Assembly: GCF_016785085.1 (NCBI RefSeq)
Contig: NZ_JAENHO010000007.1
Location: 310,001-374,000, forward strand
Direction: 5' to 3'
Length of the DNA stretch: 64,000 bases
Source of the DNA: Paractinoplanes lichenicola
GTDB lineage: Bacteria; Actinomycetota; Actinomycetes; Mycobacteriales; Micromonosporaceae
A program made the position numbers and the translations under genes. Positions 26,922 through 36,073 of the stretch are shown here, piece by piece. Position 1 is the stretch's first letter, and each line of letters starts with the position of its first letter. The notes under the pieces were generated by a model. The model did no database searches, was not told the origin of the DNA, and worked only from the letters and a program-made list of their open reading frames with translations.

Positions 26922-29900
26922 TCAGGCTGCGGAGAGATCCCGGAGCTCCGCCGCCGGGCGCCGCCGGGCGACGATCTCGTGCGGCCACACCGGCTTCGAG
27001 AAGAGGTAACCCTGCCCGTACGGGCAGCCCATCGCGGCCAGTTCGGCCCGCTGGCCCTCGTCCTCGATGCCCTCGGCCACCACGGCCAGGTCGAGGTTGC
27101 GGGCCAGGGTGACGATCGCGTCGACCAGCGCGCGCTGCTGCTCGCTGCCGAGGATGTCGTCGATGAACGACTTGTCGACCTTGAGCACGTCGACCGGCAT
27201 CTGCCGCAGGTAGCTCAGCGACGAGTAGCCGGTGCCGAAGTCGTCGATCGCGATCCGCACCCCGAGCTCACGCAGCTCGCCCAGGTCGTGCCAGACCTGG
27301 TCGGCGTCGCGCAGCAGCAGGCTCTCGGTGATCTCCAGGAGCAGCCACTGCGGTTGCGCGCCGCTGTCGGCGAGCGCCTCGCGCACCTGGTCGACGAACC
27401 CGGGCGTCCGGAACTGGCGGGCCGACACGTTGACGCTGACGTAGCGCAGCGTGCTCTCGGGGTCGGCGGCGCGCAGGCCCGCGAACTCGCTCAGCGCGGC
27501 CCGCAGGACCCACCGGCCGATCTCGACGATGGCGCCGCTCTCCTCGGCCACCTCGATGAAGTGGTACGGCCCGAGCAGGCCGCGGACCGGGTGCTGCCAG
27601 CGCACCAGCGCCTCGACGCCGACGGTCTCGGCGCTGCCCAGGTCGACGATCGGCTGGTACATGACCGCAAACTGCTCGTTGTCGATCGCCTCGTGCAGCG
27701 CGGCGCGGGTCTCGAGCCGCTGCACCATCGCGGTGTGCAGATCGCTCTGGTAGCGCTGCCAGGTGCCCTTGGCCTCGCCCTTGGCCTGATAGAGGGCCAG
27801 GTCGGCGTGGCGCAGGAGCTCGGTGGCCGAGCCCGCGTCGCGGTTGGTGGCGACGCCGACGCTGGCCGCGCCGCTGACGTTGTGGGTGCCGCCGATGCCG
27901 TCGGAGACCTCCACCGGCACGGCGAGCGCCTGCACGATGCGTTCGGCCAGCTCCTCGGCCCGGGTGGCGTCGTGGCTCTGCTCGATCAGGATGGCGAACT
28001 CGTCGCCGCCCATCCGCGCGGCCGTGTCCGCCACCCCGATCACCTCGGAGATCCGCTCGCCCACGCTGACCAGCAGCCGGTCGCCGACGGCGTGCCCGAG
28101 GGTGTCGTTGACGTCCTTGAAGTCGTCGAGGTCGACGAAGAGCACCGCGATGATCTCGTCGTCGCGCTCGGCCACGGTGTAGGCCTGCTCGAGCCGGTTG
28201 CGGAACAGCACGCGGTTGGCCAGCCCGGTCAGGCCGTCGTGGAAGGCCAGGTGGGACAGGTCGTCCTCGAGGCGGCGGCGCTCGGTCACGTCGCGCATGG
28301 TCAGGACCAGACCCCGTACGGTCGGGTCGTCGCGCAGGTCGCGCCCGGTGAACTCGATCTGGAGCAGCCGGCCGTCGCCGCACAGCACGGCCAGGTCGGT
28401 CGCCTCGGCCTGGTCGCGCCCGGTGCGCACGGCGGTCAGGGCCTCGCTCAGCGCGGTGTGGTGACTGATCGCGATCAGGGCCGAGAGCGGCGTGCCGGTC
28501 AGATCGGGGTGGCCGAGCACGGTGTCGGCCGACGGGGAGGCGTACGAGATGGTGTCGTCGCCGTCGACGATCAGGATGACGTCCGACGCGTTCTGGATCA
28601 GGGTGCGGAAATAGGCTTCGCTGTTGCGCCGGTTGACCTCGCCGGTCAGCCCGATGCGCTGCAGGACGACCTCGAGCTGGCCCAGCAGCGCCTCGAACGC
28701 CGGCTTCATCTCGCGCAGCACCGCGCCCGGCCCGCCCAGCATCCCGGCGGCGACGCGGCCCTCGCCGGGCAGCGGCATGGTGGCGTACAGGAAATGCTCG
28801 AAATCGCCGGAACGGGCGCCCTCGGGCAGCTCGTCGGCGGACAGCACGCGGATGCCGGGCTCGTGGGGCGCGCGGGAGCCGGCGGTGAGGCTGAGGCGGA
28901 ACGGCTCGCCGGGGGGCATGAGCTTGGCGACGGCGTCCCGCACCGCCTGCGCGGCCTCGGCCTCGGTGGTGGCCGCGAACACGGCCGCGCCGGCCTGGTG
29001 CAACGCGCGCTCGCGGGCCCGGGCCTGCCGCTGGGCCACCGCCAGGCCGTTGACCCGGCCCAGCACCAGCAGGAACATCAGGGCCGCGGCGCCCGCGATG
29101 ACGGGCGCGTCGACGACCCCGCCGCGTGCCGACTCGATCTCGGCACCGTTGATCCACTCGGCGTAGAGGACGGCCGGGGCGATCAGGGCGGCCGTGGCCA
29201 TCAGCACCAGCCGGCCGCTCCGCAGGTCGGTCGCGGCGGCCTGGGGCAGCTTTTCGGTGAGCAGGGTCATCGACGGCATCAGCGCCGCCCAGCCCGTGAC
29301 CGCGTAGAAGACGATCCAGCCGAGGTCGACCGGCCCGCCGAGCGACCAGGCGCTGTTGAGCTGGCTCTGGCCGTAGAAGATGTCGCTGACCAGCAGGCCG
29401 GCCATGGCGATGACGACGGCGACCAGCGCCCGGGGCTTGCGGCCGGGGCTGGTCAGCATGCGCAGCGTGAGCGCGAGGGCGAGCACGTCGCCGAACGGGT
29501 AGCCGATCGAGACGAGCTTCTCCAGGAAGCTGAGCTCGTGCGAGCGGGTGAACGGCGCGATCCAGTACACCCAGGAGAGCAGGCCCAGGCCGACGGTGGG
29601 GACCAGCGCGTCGAGCAGGGCGGCCCGGTTGCTGGCGCCGCCGCGGTAGCGGACGAACAGCAGGAAGCCGGCGGTCAGGAACAGGTAGACGAGCAGGTAG
29701 AGCACGTCGGTGGGGCCGGGGAAGGACGGCTCCTGGCCCAGGAAGAGGATGAAGTTGTAGAGCGAGTCACCCGTCGTGAAGAACACGAGCCCGGCCGAGA
29801 TCAGATACCACGGCAGGGGGCGGGCGGGACGGTTCATCCGCACGCCCACCAGCACCATCGCGGCGCTGGAGTAGCCGAGCAGGGCCCAGGTGATCAGGTG

Positions 29901-29981
29901 GGCGTCGGGGAAGGCGTAGTAGATCGCGGACAGCACCACGATCCACGCGCCGAAAGCGGCGCGAACGGCTCGCGTCGTCAT
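26922..29981 (-). CDS. membrane-bound PAS-GGDEF-EAL cyclic di-GMP protein
   Basis: A 1019-residue signalling protein. About nine membrane segments lie in residues 10-310, a linker/GAF-like region at 320-440, and a PAS domain at about 452-565. The GGDEF domain follows with an intact GGDEF motif at 658-662 and VDLDDFKDVNDTLGH before it. The EAL domain has EAL at 790-792 and the DDFGTG loop. Both catalytic motifs look intact, so it may make and degrade cyclic di-GMP. ATG 29981 is preceded by GGAGG. The frame is open beyond it, but that part is non-homologous. The ligand sensed by the PAS or membrane part is unknown. Confidence 0.92.
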   Translation of the reverse strand: MTTRAVRAAFGAWIVVLSAIYYAFPDAHLITWALLGYSSAAMVLVGVRMNRPARPLPWYLISAGLVFFTTGDSLYNFILFLGQEPSFPGPTDVLYLLVYLFLTAGFLLFVRYRGGASNRAALLDALVPTVGLGLLSWVYWIAPFTRSHELSFLEKLVSIGYPFGDVLALALTLRMLTSPGRKPRALVAVVIAMAGLLVSDIFYGQSQLNSAWSLGGPVDLGWIVFYAVTGWAALMPSMTLLTEKLPQAAATDLRSGRLVLMATAALIAPAVLYAEWINGAEIESARGGVVDAPVIAGAAALMFLLVLGRVNGLAVAQRQARARERALHQAGAAVFAATTEAEAAQAVRDAVAKLMPPGEPFRLSLTAGSRAPHEPGIRVLSADELPEGARSGDFEHFLYATMPLPGEGRVAAGMLGGPGAVLREMKPAFEALLGQLEVVLQRIGLTGEVNRRNSEAYFRTLIQNASDVILIVDGDDTISYASPSADTVLGHPDLTGTPLSALIAISHHTALSEALTAVRTGRDQAEATDLAVLCGDGRLLQIEFTGRDLRDDPTVRGLVLTMRDVTERRRLEDDLSHLAFHDGLTGLANRVLFRNRLEQAYTVAERDDEIIAVLFVDLDDFKDVNDTLGHAVGDRLLVSVGERISEVIGVADTAARMGGDEFAILIEQSHDATRAEELAERIVQALAVPVEVSDGIGGTHNVSGAASVGVATNRDAGSATELLRHADLALYQAKGEAKGTWQRYQSDLHTAMVQRLETRAALHEAIDNEQFAVMYQPIVDLGSAETVGVEALVRWQHPVRGLLGPYHFIEVAEESGAIVEIGRWVLRAALSEFAGLRAADPESTLRYVSVNVSARQFRTPGFVDQVREALADSGAQPQWLLLEITESLLLRDADQVWHDLGELRELGVRIAIDDFGTGYSSLSYLRQMPVDVLKVDKSFIDDILGSEQQRALVDAIVTLARNLDLAVVAEGIEDEGQRAELAAMGCPYGQGYLFSKPVWPHEIVARRRPAAELRDLSAA

Positions 29982-30061
29982 CGGCCCTCCTCCGGTTCGC
30001 GCTCCAGCTGTCCTGACTTTCCATCGGGCGGCCGGGACCCGGCCTGAGTGAATGGTCGGAT

Positions 30062-31096
30062 CTACCGCCAGGGCGGCGCGTCGATCGTCACGGTACGGTC
30101 GGTATCGGCCGATTCCTCGACGGCGAGCGCGACGAGGTGGTCGTGCGCGCCGTCGGCCAGAGGATACGGCGGTGGGCCGTCCCCGCGGACCCAGTCGGCC
30201 ATCTGCCGCAGCAGGGTGGCGATCGCGATCTCCTCGTCGTTGAAGCGGCGGCCGGGGAACGGGTTGCGGAACAGCACCCGGTCGCCCAGCGTGATCGTGT
30301 CGGTGTCGAAGTCGTCCAGGTCGAGGTCGTAACCGGTCTGCCGGCGGGTGAGGGGCGAGCGCACGACGGTGCGGGGCTCGGTGAGCCGCACGACCTCGTC
30401 GTCGCGCAGCTCGCCGTGGGTCCCGCGGACGACGATCCGGCGGAACCGGAGCTGGTTGTGCCACTGATTGTCGGTGAAGTCGTACAGCCCGGAAAGGCCG
30501 TCGTCGAAGTCGATGGTCGCGATCGTGGTGGTGGCCGGCTTCGGCTCGGGGTCGTCGGTCCAGCCGTCGCGCGTCAGCGGATCGACCAGCGGGGCCGTGG
30601 TGCGCGTGGCCCGCACGGTCACCGGGCCGCGGCCGGCGCCCAGGAAGCCGCGCATCAGCGAGACCGCGTGATACATGTGCGTCGACGACACCTGCACCTG
30701 CGTGGGCTTGCCGACGACCCCCGCCCGTACGGCGGCCAGCCGCGCGGCGTGTGCCGGGACCAGCAGGTATTGCTCGGCCACCTGCACCAGCCCGGTCTGC
30801 CCGGTGCGCTGCCAGAGCTCGGCCAGCCCGTCCGCATCGGGCGCGGGCGGCGTCTCGGCCAGCACCGGCAGGCCCCGGTCAACCGCTTCGACGATCACGG
30901 ACGGGTTCGCCGGCCACGGCACGGCCGTCACCACGAAGTCGGGCCGGATCTCGTCGAGCGCGGTGAACGTGGGCACCGGCAGCTCGCGGGGTGTGCGCAC
31001 GACCGCGCCCAGGCATTCGACGTCGGGCAGGGCCGCCGCCAACCGCCAGAACATCTCGGCCCGCCACCCGGAACCCACCACCGCGAACGACGTCAT
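30062..31096 (-). CDS. Gfo/Idh/MocA-family oxidoreductase
   Basis: A 344-residue NAD(P)-dependent oxidoreductase. The Rossmann N-terminus is MTSFAVVGSGWRAEMFWRLAAALPDVECLGAVVRT. The VEAVDRGLPVLAETPPAPDADG segment replaces the usual GKHVLCEKP motif (Glu-Thr-Pro in place of Glu-Lys-Pro), so the family's catalytic lysine is lacking there. The C-terminal GFO-type domain follows. Substrates in this family are mostly sugars or inositols, and none can be assigned. The gene is divergent from the MFS transporter across a 56-base gap, so co-regulation is possible. Confidence 0.85.
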   Translation of the reverse strand: MTSFAVVGSGWRAEMFWRLAAALPDVECLGAVVRTPRELPVPTFTALDEIRPDFVVTAVPWPANPSVIVEAVDRGLPVLAETPPAPDADGLAELWQRTGQTGLVQVAEQYLLVPAHAARLAAVRAGVVGKPTQVQVSSTHMYHAVSLMRGFLGAGRGPVTVRATRTTAPLVDPLTRDGWTDDPEPKPATTTIATIDFDDGLSGLYDFTDNQWHNQLRFRRIVVRGTHGELRDDEVVRLTEPRTVVRSPLTRRQTGYDLDLDDFDTDTITLGDRVLFRNPFPGRRFNDEEIAIATLLRQMADWVRGDGPPPYPLADGAHDHLVALAVEESADTDRTVTIDAPPWR

Positions 31097-31152
31097 GCGG
31101 CACACATTAGATCGCGGGTTAGCCGCCGATCGAGCGGGGAATCGGTCGGACC

Positions 31153-32586
31153 GTGACACCCGAACAGTCCACGCGCTGGAAAGCGCTCACCGTTGCCCTG
31201 GTCGCGGGCTTCATGACCCTGCTCGATGTGAGCATCGTCAACGTCGCCCTGCCGTCGATCCGTGACGAGCTTCAGCTCAGCTCGGCCGAGCTGCAGTGGG
31301 TGCTCTCCGGCTACGCGCTGACGTTCGGCCTGCTGCTCGTGCCGGCCGGCCGCTTCGGCGACGCCCGCGGCCGGCGCAACGTCTTCGTCGCCGGGCTGAT
31401 CCTGTTCACCCTGGCCAGCGCGGCCGCCGGGCTCGCCCAGTCGGCGCTGTGGCTGGTCGTGGCCCGGCTCGTGCAGGGCGCCGCCGCCGGCATCGTCAAC
31501 CCGCAGGTCTCCGGGCTGATCCAGCAGATGTTCGCGCCCAAGGAGCGGGGCAAGCCGTTCGGCCTGCTGGGCGCCACCATCGGCGTCTCCACCGCGGTCG
31601 GCCCGCTGCTCGGCGGCCTGCTCATCGCGCTGCTCGGGCCGAGCGAGGGCTGGCGCTGGATCTTCTACCTCAACGTGCCGATCGGCATCGTCGCCGTGAT
31701 CCTCGGGATGCGCTGGATCCCGCTCGCGCAGAACGGCAAGCGCCGGGAGAGCCTCGACCCGGTCGGCGTGGTCCTGCTCGGCCTGGGCGTGGTGCTGGTG
31801 CTGCTGCCGCTGGTGCAGGAGCGCGAGTGGACCGGCTCCTGGAAGTGGCTGCTGGTGGTGGCGGGAGCGGCGGTGCTGGCGGCGTTCTGGACGTGGGAAC
31901 GCCGATACAAAGGTACCGCGCTGGTCGAGCTGAGCCTGTTCAAGGTCCGCTCGTACGGGCTGGGCGCGCTCATCGGCCTGCTGTACTTCGCCGGGTTCAC
32001 CACGATCTTCTTCATCTACACGCTCTACCTGCAGAGCGGCCTCGGTTACAGCGCTCTCGAGGCGGGACTGGCCATCACCCCGTTCGCGGTCGGCTCGGCC
32101 ATCGCGTCCGCGGTCGGCGGCCGGTTCGTGCAGCGGTTCGGCCGGCACATGGTCGTCGGCGGTCTGATCGCGGTCATCGTGGGGCTGGCCGCGGCCGACA
32201 TCGCCCTGCGGCTGGTGCCCGGCTCGGGTGGCGGCTGGGCGGCCGCGCTCCCGCTGCTGGTGGCCGGGCTCGGCAGCGGCTTCGTGATCAGCCCGAACCA
32301 GACACTGACCCTCTCGGAGGTGCCGGTGGAACGGGCGGGCAGCGCCGGGGCCGTGCTGCAGACCGGCCAGCGCATCGGCACGGCGATGGGGATCGCCGCG
32401 GTGGGCTCCTTCTTCTTCAACCGCCTGGCCGCCGGTCAGGGCGATTGGGGCGGTGCTTTCCGCGGCTCGCTGTGGCTGACCGTCAGCTTCGTGGCGGTCG
32501 CCCTGGTCGCGGCGCTGGCCGACGTGCTCTCGGGCCGCCACCACCGGGCGGAGGAAGGCGCGATGTCGGCGCGCGCGTCAGGCTGA
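31153..32586 (+). CDS. MFS drug:H+ antiporter (DHA2 / EmrB-QacA type)
   Basis: A 477-residue, probably 14-helix major facilitator exporter. Motif C-like and motif D sequences are visible: FMTLLDVSIVNVALPSI in helix 1 (D1 motif LDxTxVNVALP) and GRFGDARGRRNVFVAG in the loop 2-3 (motif A). A GSAGAVLQTGQRIGTAMG segment is near the C-terminus. Such pumps export drugs, dyes or the host's own antibiotics. A convergent TetR gene lies 39 bases downstream, but its operator is upstream of itself, so TetR control of this pump is not shown. GTG 31153 is the start. Confidence 0.9.
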   Translation: MTPEQSTRWKALTVALVAGFMTLLDVSIVNVALPSIRDELQLSSAELQWVLSGYALTFGLLLVPAGRFGDARGRRNVFVAGLILFTLASAAAGLAQSALWLVVARLVQGAAAGIVNPQVSGLIQQMFAPKERGKPFGLLGATIGVSTAVGPLLGGLLIALLGPSEGWRWIFYLNVPIGIVAVILGMRWIPLAQNGKRRESLDPVGVVLLGLGVVLVLLPLVQEREWTGSWKWLLVVAGAAVLAAFWTWERRYKGTALVELSLFKVRSYGLGALIGLLYFAGFTTIFFIYTLYLQSGLGYSALEAGLAITPFAVGSAIASAVGGRFVQRFGRHMVVGGLIAVIVGLAAADIALRLVPGSGGGWAAALPLLVAGLGSGFVISPNQTLTLSEVPVERAGSAGAVLQTGQRIGTAMGIAAVGSFFFNRLAAGQGDWGGAFRGSLWLTVSFVAVALVAALADVLSGRHHRAEEGAMSARASG

Positions 32587-32625
32587 CAAACCCGTGGCGG
32601 AGAAGCCGCGATGGCGGCACACGCG

Positions 32626-33147
32626 TCAGGCCGGCAACGCGTGGCGGACACCGGCCGTGACGCGCTCGACGTCGCCGGTGGCCAGGACGTCGAGCAACGC
32701 CCCGCGCAGCACCGCGAGCACCGCCGTACGGTGGGCCGGGGTTGACTCGGGGTCGGCGCGGGCCAGGACGTCGAGCCAGTCGGCCACGGTCTCGGCGGCG
32801 AAACCCGCCCAGGGGCCGTCGGTGGCGCCGAGCGAGCGCGCGTAGGCCTCGACCCACAGGCGCAGCAGGGAGGCGTTACCCGGATCGGCCAGCCACTCCC
32901 ACACGGCCCACCCGGCCGCGCCGGCGCCTTGGGGGAGCGTGCCCCGCAGCGCGGACAACTCGTCCTCCCGGGCCCGGGCCAGCAGCGCGCGAATCAGGCC
33001 GTCCTTGCTCTCGAACAGGAACAGCAGCACCCGCGGGCTCGACCCGATCGCCGCCGCCAACGGTCTGAGCGACATCTCGGAGATGCCGGACGCGCGGACG
33101 TACGCGTATGCCTTCTCCAGAAGTTCCGACCGCCGCCCCTGCGCCAC
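32626..33147 (-). CDS. TetR-family transcriptional regulator
   Basis: A 173-residue TetR-type repressor. The N-terminal HTH (KAYAYVRASGISEMSLRPLAAAIGSSPRVLLFLFESKDGLIRALL) is clear. The C-terminal ligand domain is short and unassigned. A TACTAT -10-like box lies eight bases before the GTG start, so the message may be leaderless. An inverted repeat upstream (33166-33185) overlaps the -35 region, indicating autorepression. The divergent GNAT gene would share this operator. The same core recurs at 34624. Confidence 0.87.
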   Translation of the reverse strand: MAQGRRSELLEKAYAYVRASGISEMSLRPLAAAIGSSPRVLLFLFESKDGLIRALLARAREDELSALRGTLPQGAGAAGWAVWEWLADPGNASLLRLWVEAYARSLGATDGPWAGFAAETVADWLDVLARADPESTPAHRTAVLAVLRGALLDVLATGDVERVTAGVRHALPA

Positions 33148-33165
33148 GAGGGGGATAGTATCCCA

Positions 33166-33185
33166 ACTGAAACGACCGTTTCAGT
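33166..33185. promoter_or_regulatory. TetR-type operator, ACTGAAAC-N4-GTTTCAGT
   Basis: Perfect 8-base arms ACTGAAAC (33166-33173) and GTTTCAGT (33178-33185) flank GACC. The site lies between the tetR start (33147) and the divergent GNAT gene, and just upstream of the tetR -10 box. The size and position are typical of TetR-family operators. Confidence 0.7.
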
Positions 33186-33201
33186 GGTGATGGGGGTGGC
33201 G

Positions 33202-33678
33202 ATGATCAGGGAACTGGGCCGGCCCGGCGACCTGGGCTGGGTGATCAAGGCTCACGGCGAGCTTTATGCGTCGGAGTGGGGCTGGGACGCGTCGTTCGAG
33301 ACGCTGGTGGCGCGGATCGTGGCCGATTTCGCGAGCGGCCATGACCCCGTACGGGAAAACGCTTGGATCGCCGAAGTCGAGGGCCTGCGTGTGGGCTGTG
33401 TCTTCTGCGTTGACGGCGGTGATGACACGGCCGTGCTGCGAGTGCTGCTGGTGGATCCCGCCGCCCGCGGCCGCAGGGTAGGAGCTCAGCTGGTCGACAC
33501 GTGCCTGAACTTCGCACGAAAAAACGGATATGTTCGAATCAGGCTGTGGACCACGGATCGGCAAGCGATCGCAGGCCGCCTCTATCTCTCGCGCGGTTTC
33601 GAGCTTGCCAAAGAGGAGCCGCACGCCGGGTTCGGCGCGGGCGAGGTCATCGGCCAGACCTACGAGCTGACGCTCTAA
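33202..33678 (+). CDS. GNAT-family N-acetyltransferase
   Basis: A 158-residue single-domain acetyltransferase of the type often fused to MarR regulators (ELGRPGDLGWVIKAHGELYASEWGWDASFETLVARIVADF at the start). The acetyl-CoA loop is VLLVDPAARGRRVGAQLVDTCLNFARKNGYVRIRLWT. ATG 33202 has GGGGGTGG upstream; ATG 33190 is an in-frame alternative. It is divergent from the tetR gene over the shared operator, so TetR may control it. The C-terminus overlaps the convergent exonuclease gene by four bases. Confidence 0.85.
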   Translation: MIRELGRPGDLGWVIKAHGELYASEWGWDASFETLVARIVADFASGHDPVRENAWIAEVEGLRVGCVFCVDGGDDTAVLRVLLVDPAARGRRVGAQLVDTCLNFARKNGYVRIRLWTTDRQAIAGRLYLSRGFELAKEEPHAGFGAGEVIGQTYELTL

Positions 33679-34586
33679 CCCGCGAGCGCGTCCACCAGCC
33701 GCTTGGCCGAGTTGGCCAGGTTCCACCGCTCGGCCAGGGCGATCAGCGCCTCAGGGTCCTTGGGGGAGCGCGGGATCGCCGGATCAAAATCGGGCAGCTT
33801 CACGTCGAGCGCGACCTTGCACACGGGCAGCGCCGCCGCCAGATAGTCCCGCGACGCGTCGAGCTTGGTGCGCACGCCCGGCGCGAACCCGGCATCCGGG
33901 TCGTCCAGCGCGGCCAGGATCTCCTCCACCCCGCCGTACCGCATGATCAGCCGGGCCGCCGTCTTCTCGCCTACGCCCGGCACGCCCGGCAGGCCGTCGC
34001 TGGCGTCGCCGCGCATGGCCGCGAAGTCCGCGTACCACTTCGCGGGCACCCCGTATTTGGTCTCGACCAGGGCGTTGTCGGCGTCCTCGAGCTTGGCCAC
34101 GCCGCGTCCGCAGTAGAGCAGCCGGGTGCCGCGATCGTCGTCGACCAGCTGGAACAGGTCACGGTCACCCGACACCACTTCAACCGGAGCCGGCTGGGTG
34201 GCCGCGAGGGTGCCGAGCACGTCGTCGGCCTCGTAGCCCTCGACGCCGAAGGCCGGGATGCCCACCGCGGCCAGCACCTCGAGCAGGATCGGGACCTGCT
34301 TCTCGAGCGCCGGCGGCACGACCTCGACGTCGCCGTGGGCGACCCGGTGCTTCTTGTACGACGGCACGAGCTCGACCCGCCACGCCGGCCGCCAGCTCGC
34401 GTCGAGCGCGCAGACCAGCCGGTCGGGCCGCCGCGTGCGGACCAGCTGGGCGATCATGTCCAGGAAGCCGCGGATCGCGTTGACCGGCTCGCCGACGCTG
34501 GTCTGCGCGGCCTTCTCGGGGATGCCGTGGAAGGCGCGGAAATAGAGGCTGGGGGCGTCGACGGCGAGCAGCGGCTGTGCGGTCAC
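33675..34586 (-). CDS. stand-alone 5'-3' exonuclease (Pol I N-terminal domain type)
   Basis: A 303-residue flap endonuclease/5'-3' exonuclease homologous to the N-terminal domain of DNA polymerase I. It removes RNA primers and flaps. Metal-binding acidic motifs are visible: LLAVDAPSLYFRAFHG, GYEADDVLGTLA, VVSGDRDLFQLV and RGDASDGLPGVPGVGEKTAARLI (with the helix-hairpin-helix). No polymerase domain follows. A free-standing copy besides polA is common in actinobacteria. It starts 60 bases from the divergent acyl-CoA dehydrogenase. Confidence 0.9.
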   Translation of the reverse strand: MTAQPLLAVDAPSLYFRAFHGIPEKAAQTSVGEPVNAIRGFLDMIAQLVRTRRPDRLVCALDASWRPAWRVELVPSYKKHRVAHGDVEVVPPALEKQVPILLEVLAAVGIPAFGVEGYEADDVLGTLAATQPAPVEVVSGDRDLFQLVDDDRGTRLLYCGRGVAKLEDADNALVETKYGVPAKWYADFAAMRGDASDGLPGVPGVGEKTAARLIMRYGGVEEILAALDDPDAGFAPGVRTKLDASRDYLAAALPVCKVALDVKLPDFDPAIPRSPKDPEALIALAERWNLANSAKRLVDALAG

Positions 34587-34623
34587 CGTGCCACCTTAAC
34601 GGCAGCCTGTCGCATCGCTACCC

Positions 34624-34638
34624 AAACGACCGTTAAGC
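34624..34638 (+). promoter_or_regulatory. promoter of the acyl-CoA dehydrogenase with TetR-like core
   Basis: TAAGCT at 34633-34638 stands eight bases before the GTG at 34647, the spacing of a -10 box in a leaderless actinobacterial gene. Overlapping it is AAACGACCGTTAA (from 34624), which shares the 10-base core AACGACCGTT with the tetR operator at 33171-33180. Whether the same TetR binds here is unknown. Confidence 0.4.
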
Positions 34639-34646
34639 TAAGCGTC

Positions 34647-35795
34647 GTGACGGTAGATCGGATGCTCCCCACCGCCGAAGCCCATGACCTGCTCGATCTG
34701 ACCCGTGAGCTGTGCGAACGCGAGCTGGCGCCCCAGGCCGCCGAGTTCGAGGCGCGCGGCGAGTTCCCCCGCGAGGTGGTGCGCACGCTCGGGCGCTCCG
34801 GCCTGCTCGGCCTGCCCTATCCGGAGTCCGACGGCGGCGCCGCCCAGCCGTACGAGGTGTATCTGCAGGTGCTCGAGACCCTCGCGGGCACCTGGCTGGC
34901 CATCGCCGAGGCGGTCAGCGTGCACACCCTGGCCTGCTATCCGGTCTACGCCCACGGCAGCGAGAAACTGCGCAAGCAGCTGCCCGACATGCTCGGCGGC
35001 GAGCTGCTCGGCGCGTACTGCCTCAGCGAGCCGCAGGGGGGCAGCGATGCCGCGTCGCTGCAGACCAAGGCCGTGTGCGACGGCGACGGCCGCTGGGTCG
35101 TCAACGGCACCAAGGCCTGGATCACCCACGCGCGCGACGCCGATTTCTACAACATCTTCGCCCGTACGGGGGGTCCGGGCGCCCGCGGCATCTCCTGCCT
35201 GCTCGCCGACGCCGGCACCCCCGGCCTCGAACCGCAGAAGGCCGAGAAGGTGATGGGCCTGCGCGCGTCGGCCCCGGCCCAGATCGTGCTGGACGACTGC
35301 AAGGTCGACGCCGACCGGCTGGTGGGCGCGGAGGGCACCGGCTTCACCATCGCCATGGAGGCCCTCGACGCGGGCCGGCTCGGCATCGCCGCCTGCGCTG
35401 TCGGCCTGGCCCAGGCCGCCCTCGACTACGCGGTCGGTTACGCCCGTGAACGCGAGCAGTTCGGCCGGGCCATCGCCGACTTCCAGGGCGTCGGCTTCCT
35501 GCTGGCCGACATGGCGACCCAGATCTCCGCCGCCCGCGCCCTGCTGCTCCACGCCGCCCGGCTCAAGGACGCGGGCCGCCCGTTCTCGATCGAGGCGGCC
35601 AAGGCCAAGTTGTTCGCGACCGACATGGCCATGCGGGTGACCACCGACGCGATCCAAGTGCTGGGCGGCGCCGGCTACGTCAGCGACCACCCCGCCGAGC
35701 GCTGGTTCCGCGAGGCCAAGGTGCTGCAGATCGTCGAGGGCACCAACCAGATCCAGCGCCTGGTGATCAGCCGCTCCCTCGTCCGGGACGTTTGA
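34647..35795 (+). CDS. acyl-CoA dehydrogenase
   Basis: A 382-residue FAD-dependent acyl-CoA dehydrogenase catalysing the first step of beta-oxidation. FAD- and substrate-binding motifs are AYCLSEPQGGSDAASLQTKA and WITHARDADFYNIFARTG. The C-terminal QVLGGAGYVSDHPAERWFREAKVLQIVEGTNQIQRL contains the catalytic-base Glu of short- and medium-chain enzymes. GTG 34647 (VTVDRMLPTAEAHDLLDLTREL) is chosen because a -10 box fits a leaderless message; ATG 34662 is the alternative. Chain-length preference is unknown. Confidence 0.92.
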   Translation: MTVDRMLPTAEAHDLLDLTRELCERELAPQAAEFEARGEFPREVVRTLGRSGLLGLPYPESDGGAAQPYEVYLQVLETLAGTWLAIAEAVSVHTLACYPVYAHGSEKLRKQLPDMLGGELLGAYCLSEPQGGSDAASLQTKAVCDGDGRWVVNGTKAWITHARDADFYNIFARTGGPGARGISCLLADAGTPGLEPQKAEKVMGLRASAPAQIVLDDCKVDADRLVGAEGTGFTIAMEALDAGRLGIAACAVGLAQAALDYAVGYAREREQFGRAIADFQGVGFLLADMATQISAARALLLHAARLKDAGRPFSIEAAKAKLFATDMAMRVTTDAIQVLGGAGYVSDHPAERWFREAKVLQIVEGTNQIQRLVISRSLVRDV

Positions 35796-35825
35796 GCGGC
35801 CTGATCTTCGGAAATCCCGACAAGC

Positions 35826-36056
35826 ATGGACAACATCGAGGCTGTCACCGTTGCCGTCGCCGGGTCTCAGATCGAGGCCGACCTGATCGTCGGGCTGTTG
35901 CGCAGCAACGGGCTGCGGGCGATCTCGCTGGCCGATGACGCCGGCGGCCTCGACCCCGCGCTGGCCGTCACCGACGGGGTTCCGGTGCAGGTCAACGCCG
36001 AGGACGAGGCGCAGGCCCGGGCCGTGCTGGCCGAGGCGGAGAAGAACGCGCAGTAA
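35826..36056 (+). CDS. DUF2007-like small putative signal-transducing protein
   Basis: A 76-residue protein resembling DUF2007 (putative prokaryotic signal-transducing protein). It has EAVTVAVAGSQIEADLIVGLLRSNGLRAISLADDAGG and VPVQVNAEDEAQARAVLAEAEKN, a ferredoxin-like alpha/beta pattern with a GII-type regulatory flavour. No role is established. It is 30 bases after the acyl-CoA dehydrogenase and 17 bases before the Lrp-type regulator, so it may be co-transcribed with the former. Confidence 0.8.
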   Translation: MDNIEAVTVAVAGSQIEADLIVGLLRSNGLRAISLADDAGGLDPALAVTDGVPVQVNAEDEAQARAVLAEAEKNAQ

Positions 36057-36073
36057 CCGGTAGGGTGGCGCCC

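Noticed and set aside
26910..30047. A 1045-codon open frame on the plus strand opposite the GGDEF-EAL gene
   Set aside because: It lies wholly antisense to a protein with intact catalytic motifs and shows the repetitive Val/Arg/Gly/Ala composition of a shadow frame in high-GC DNA.
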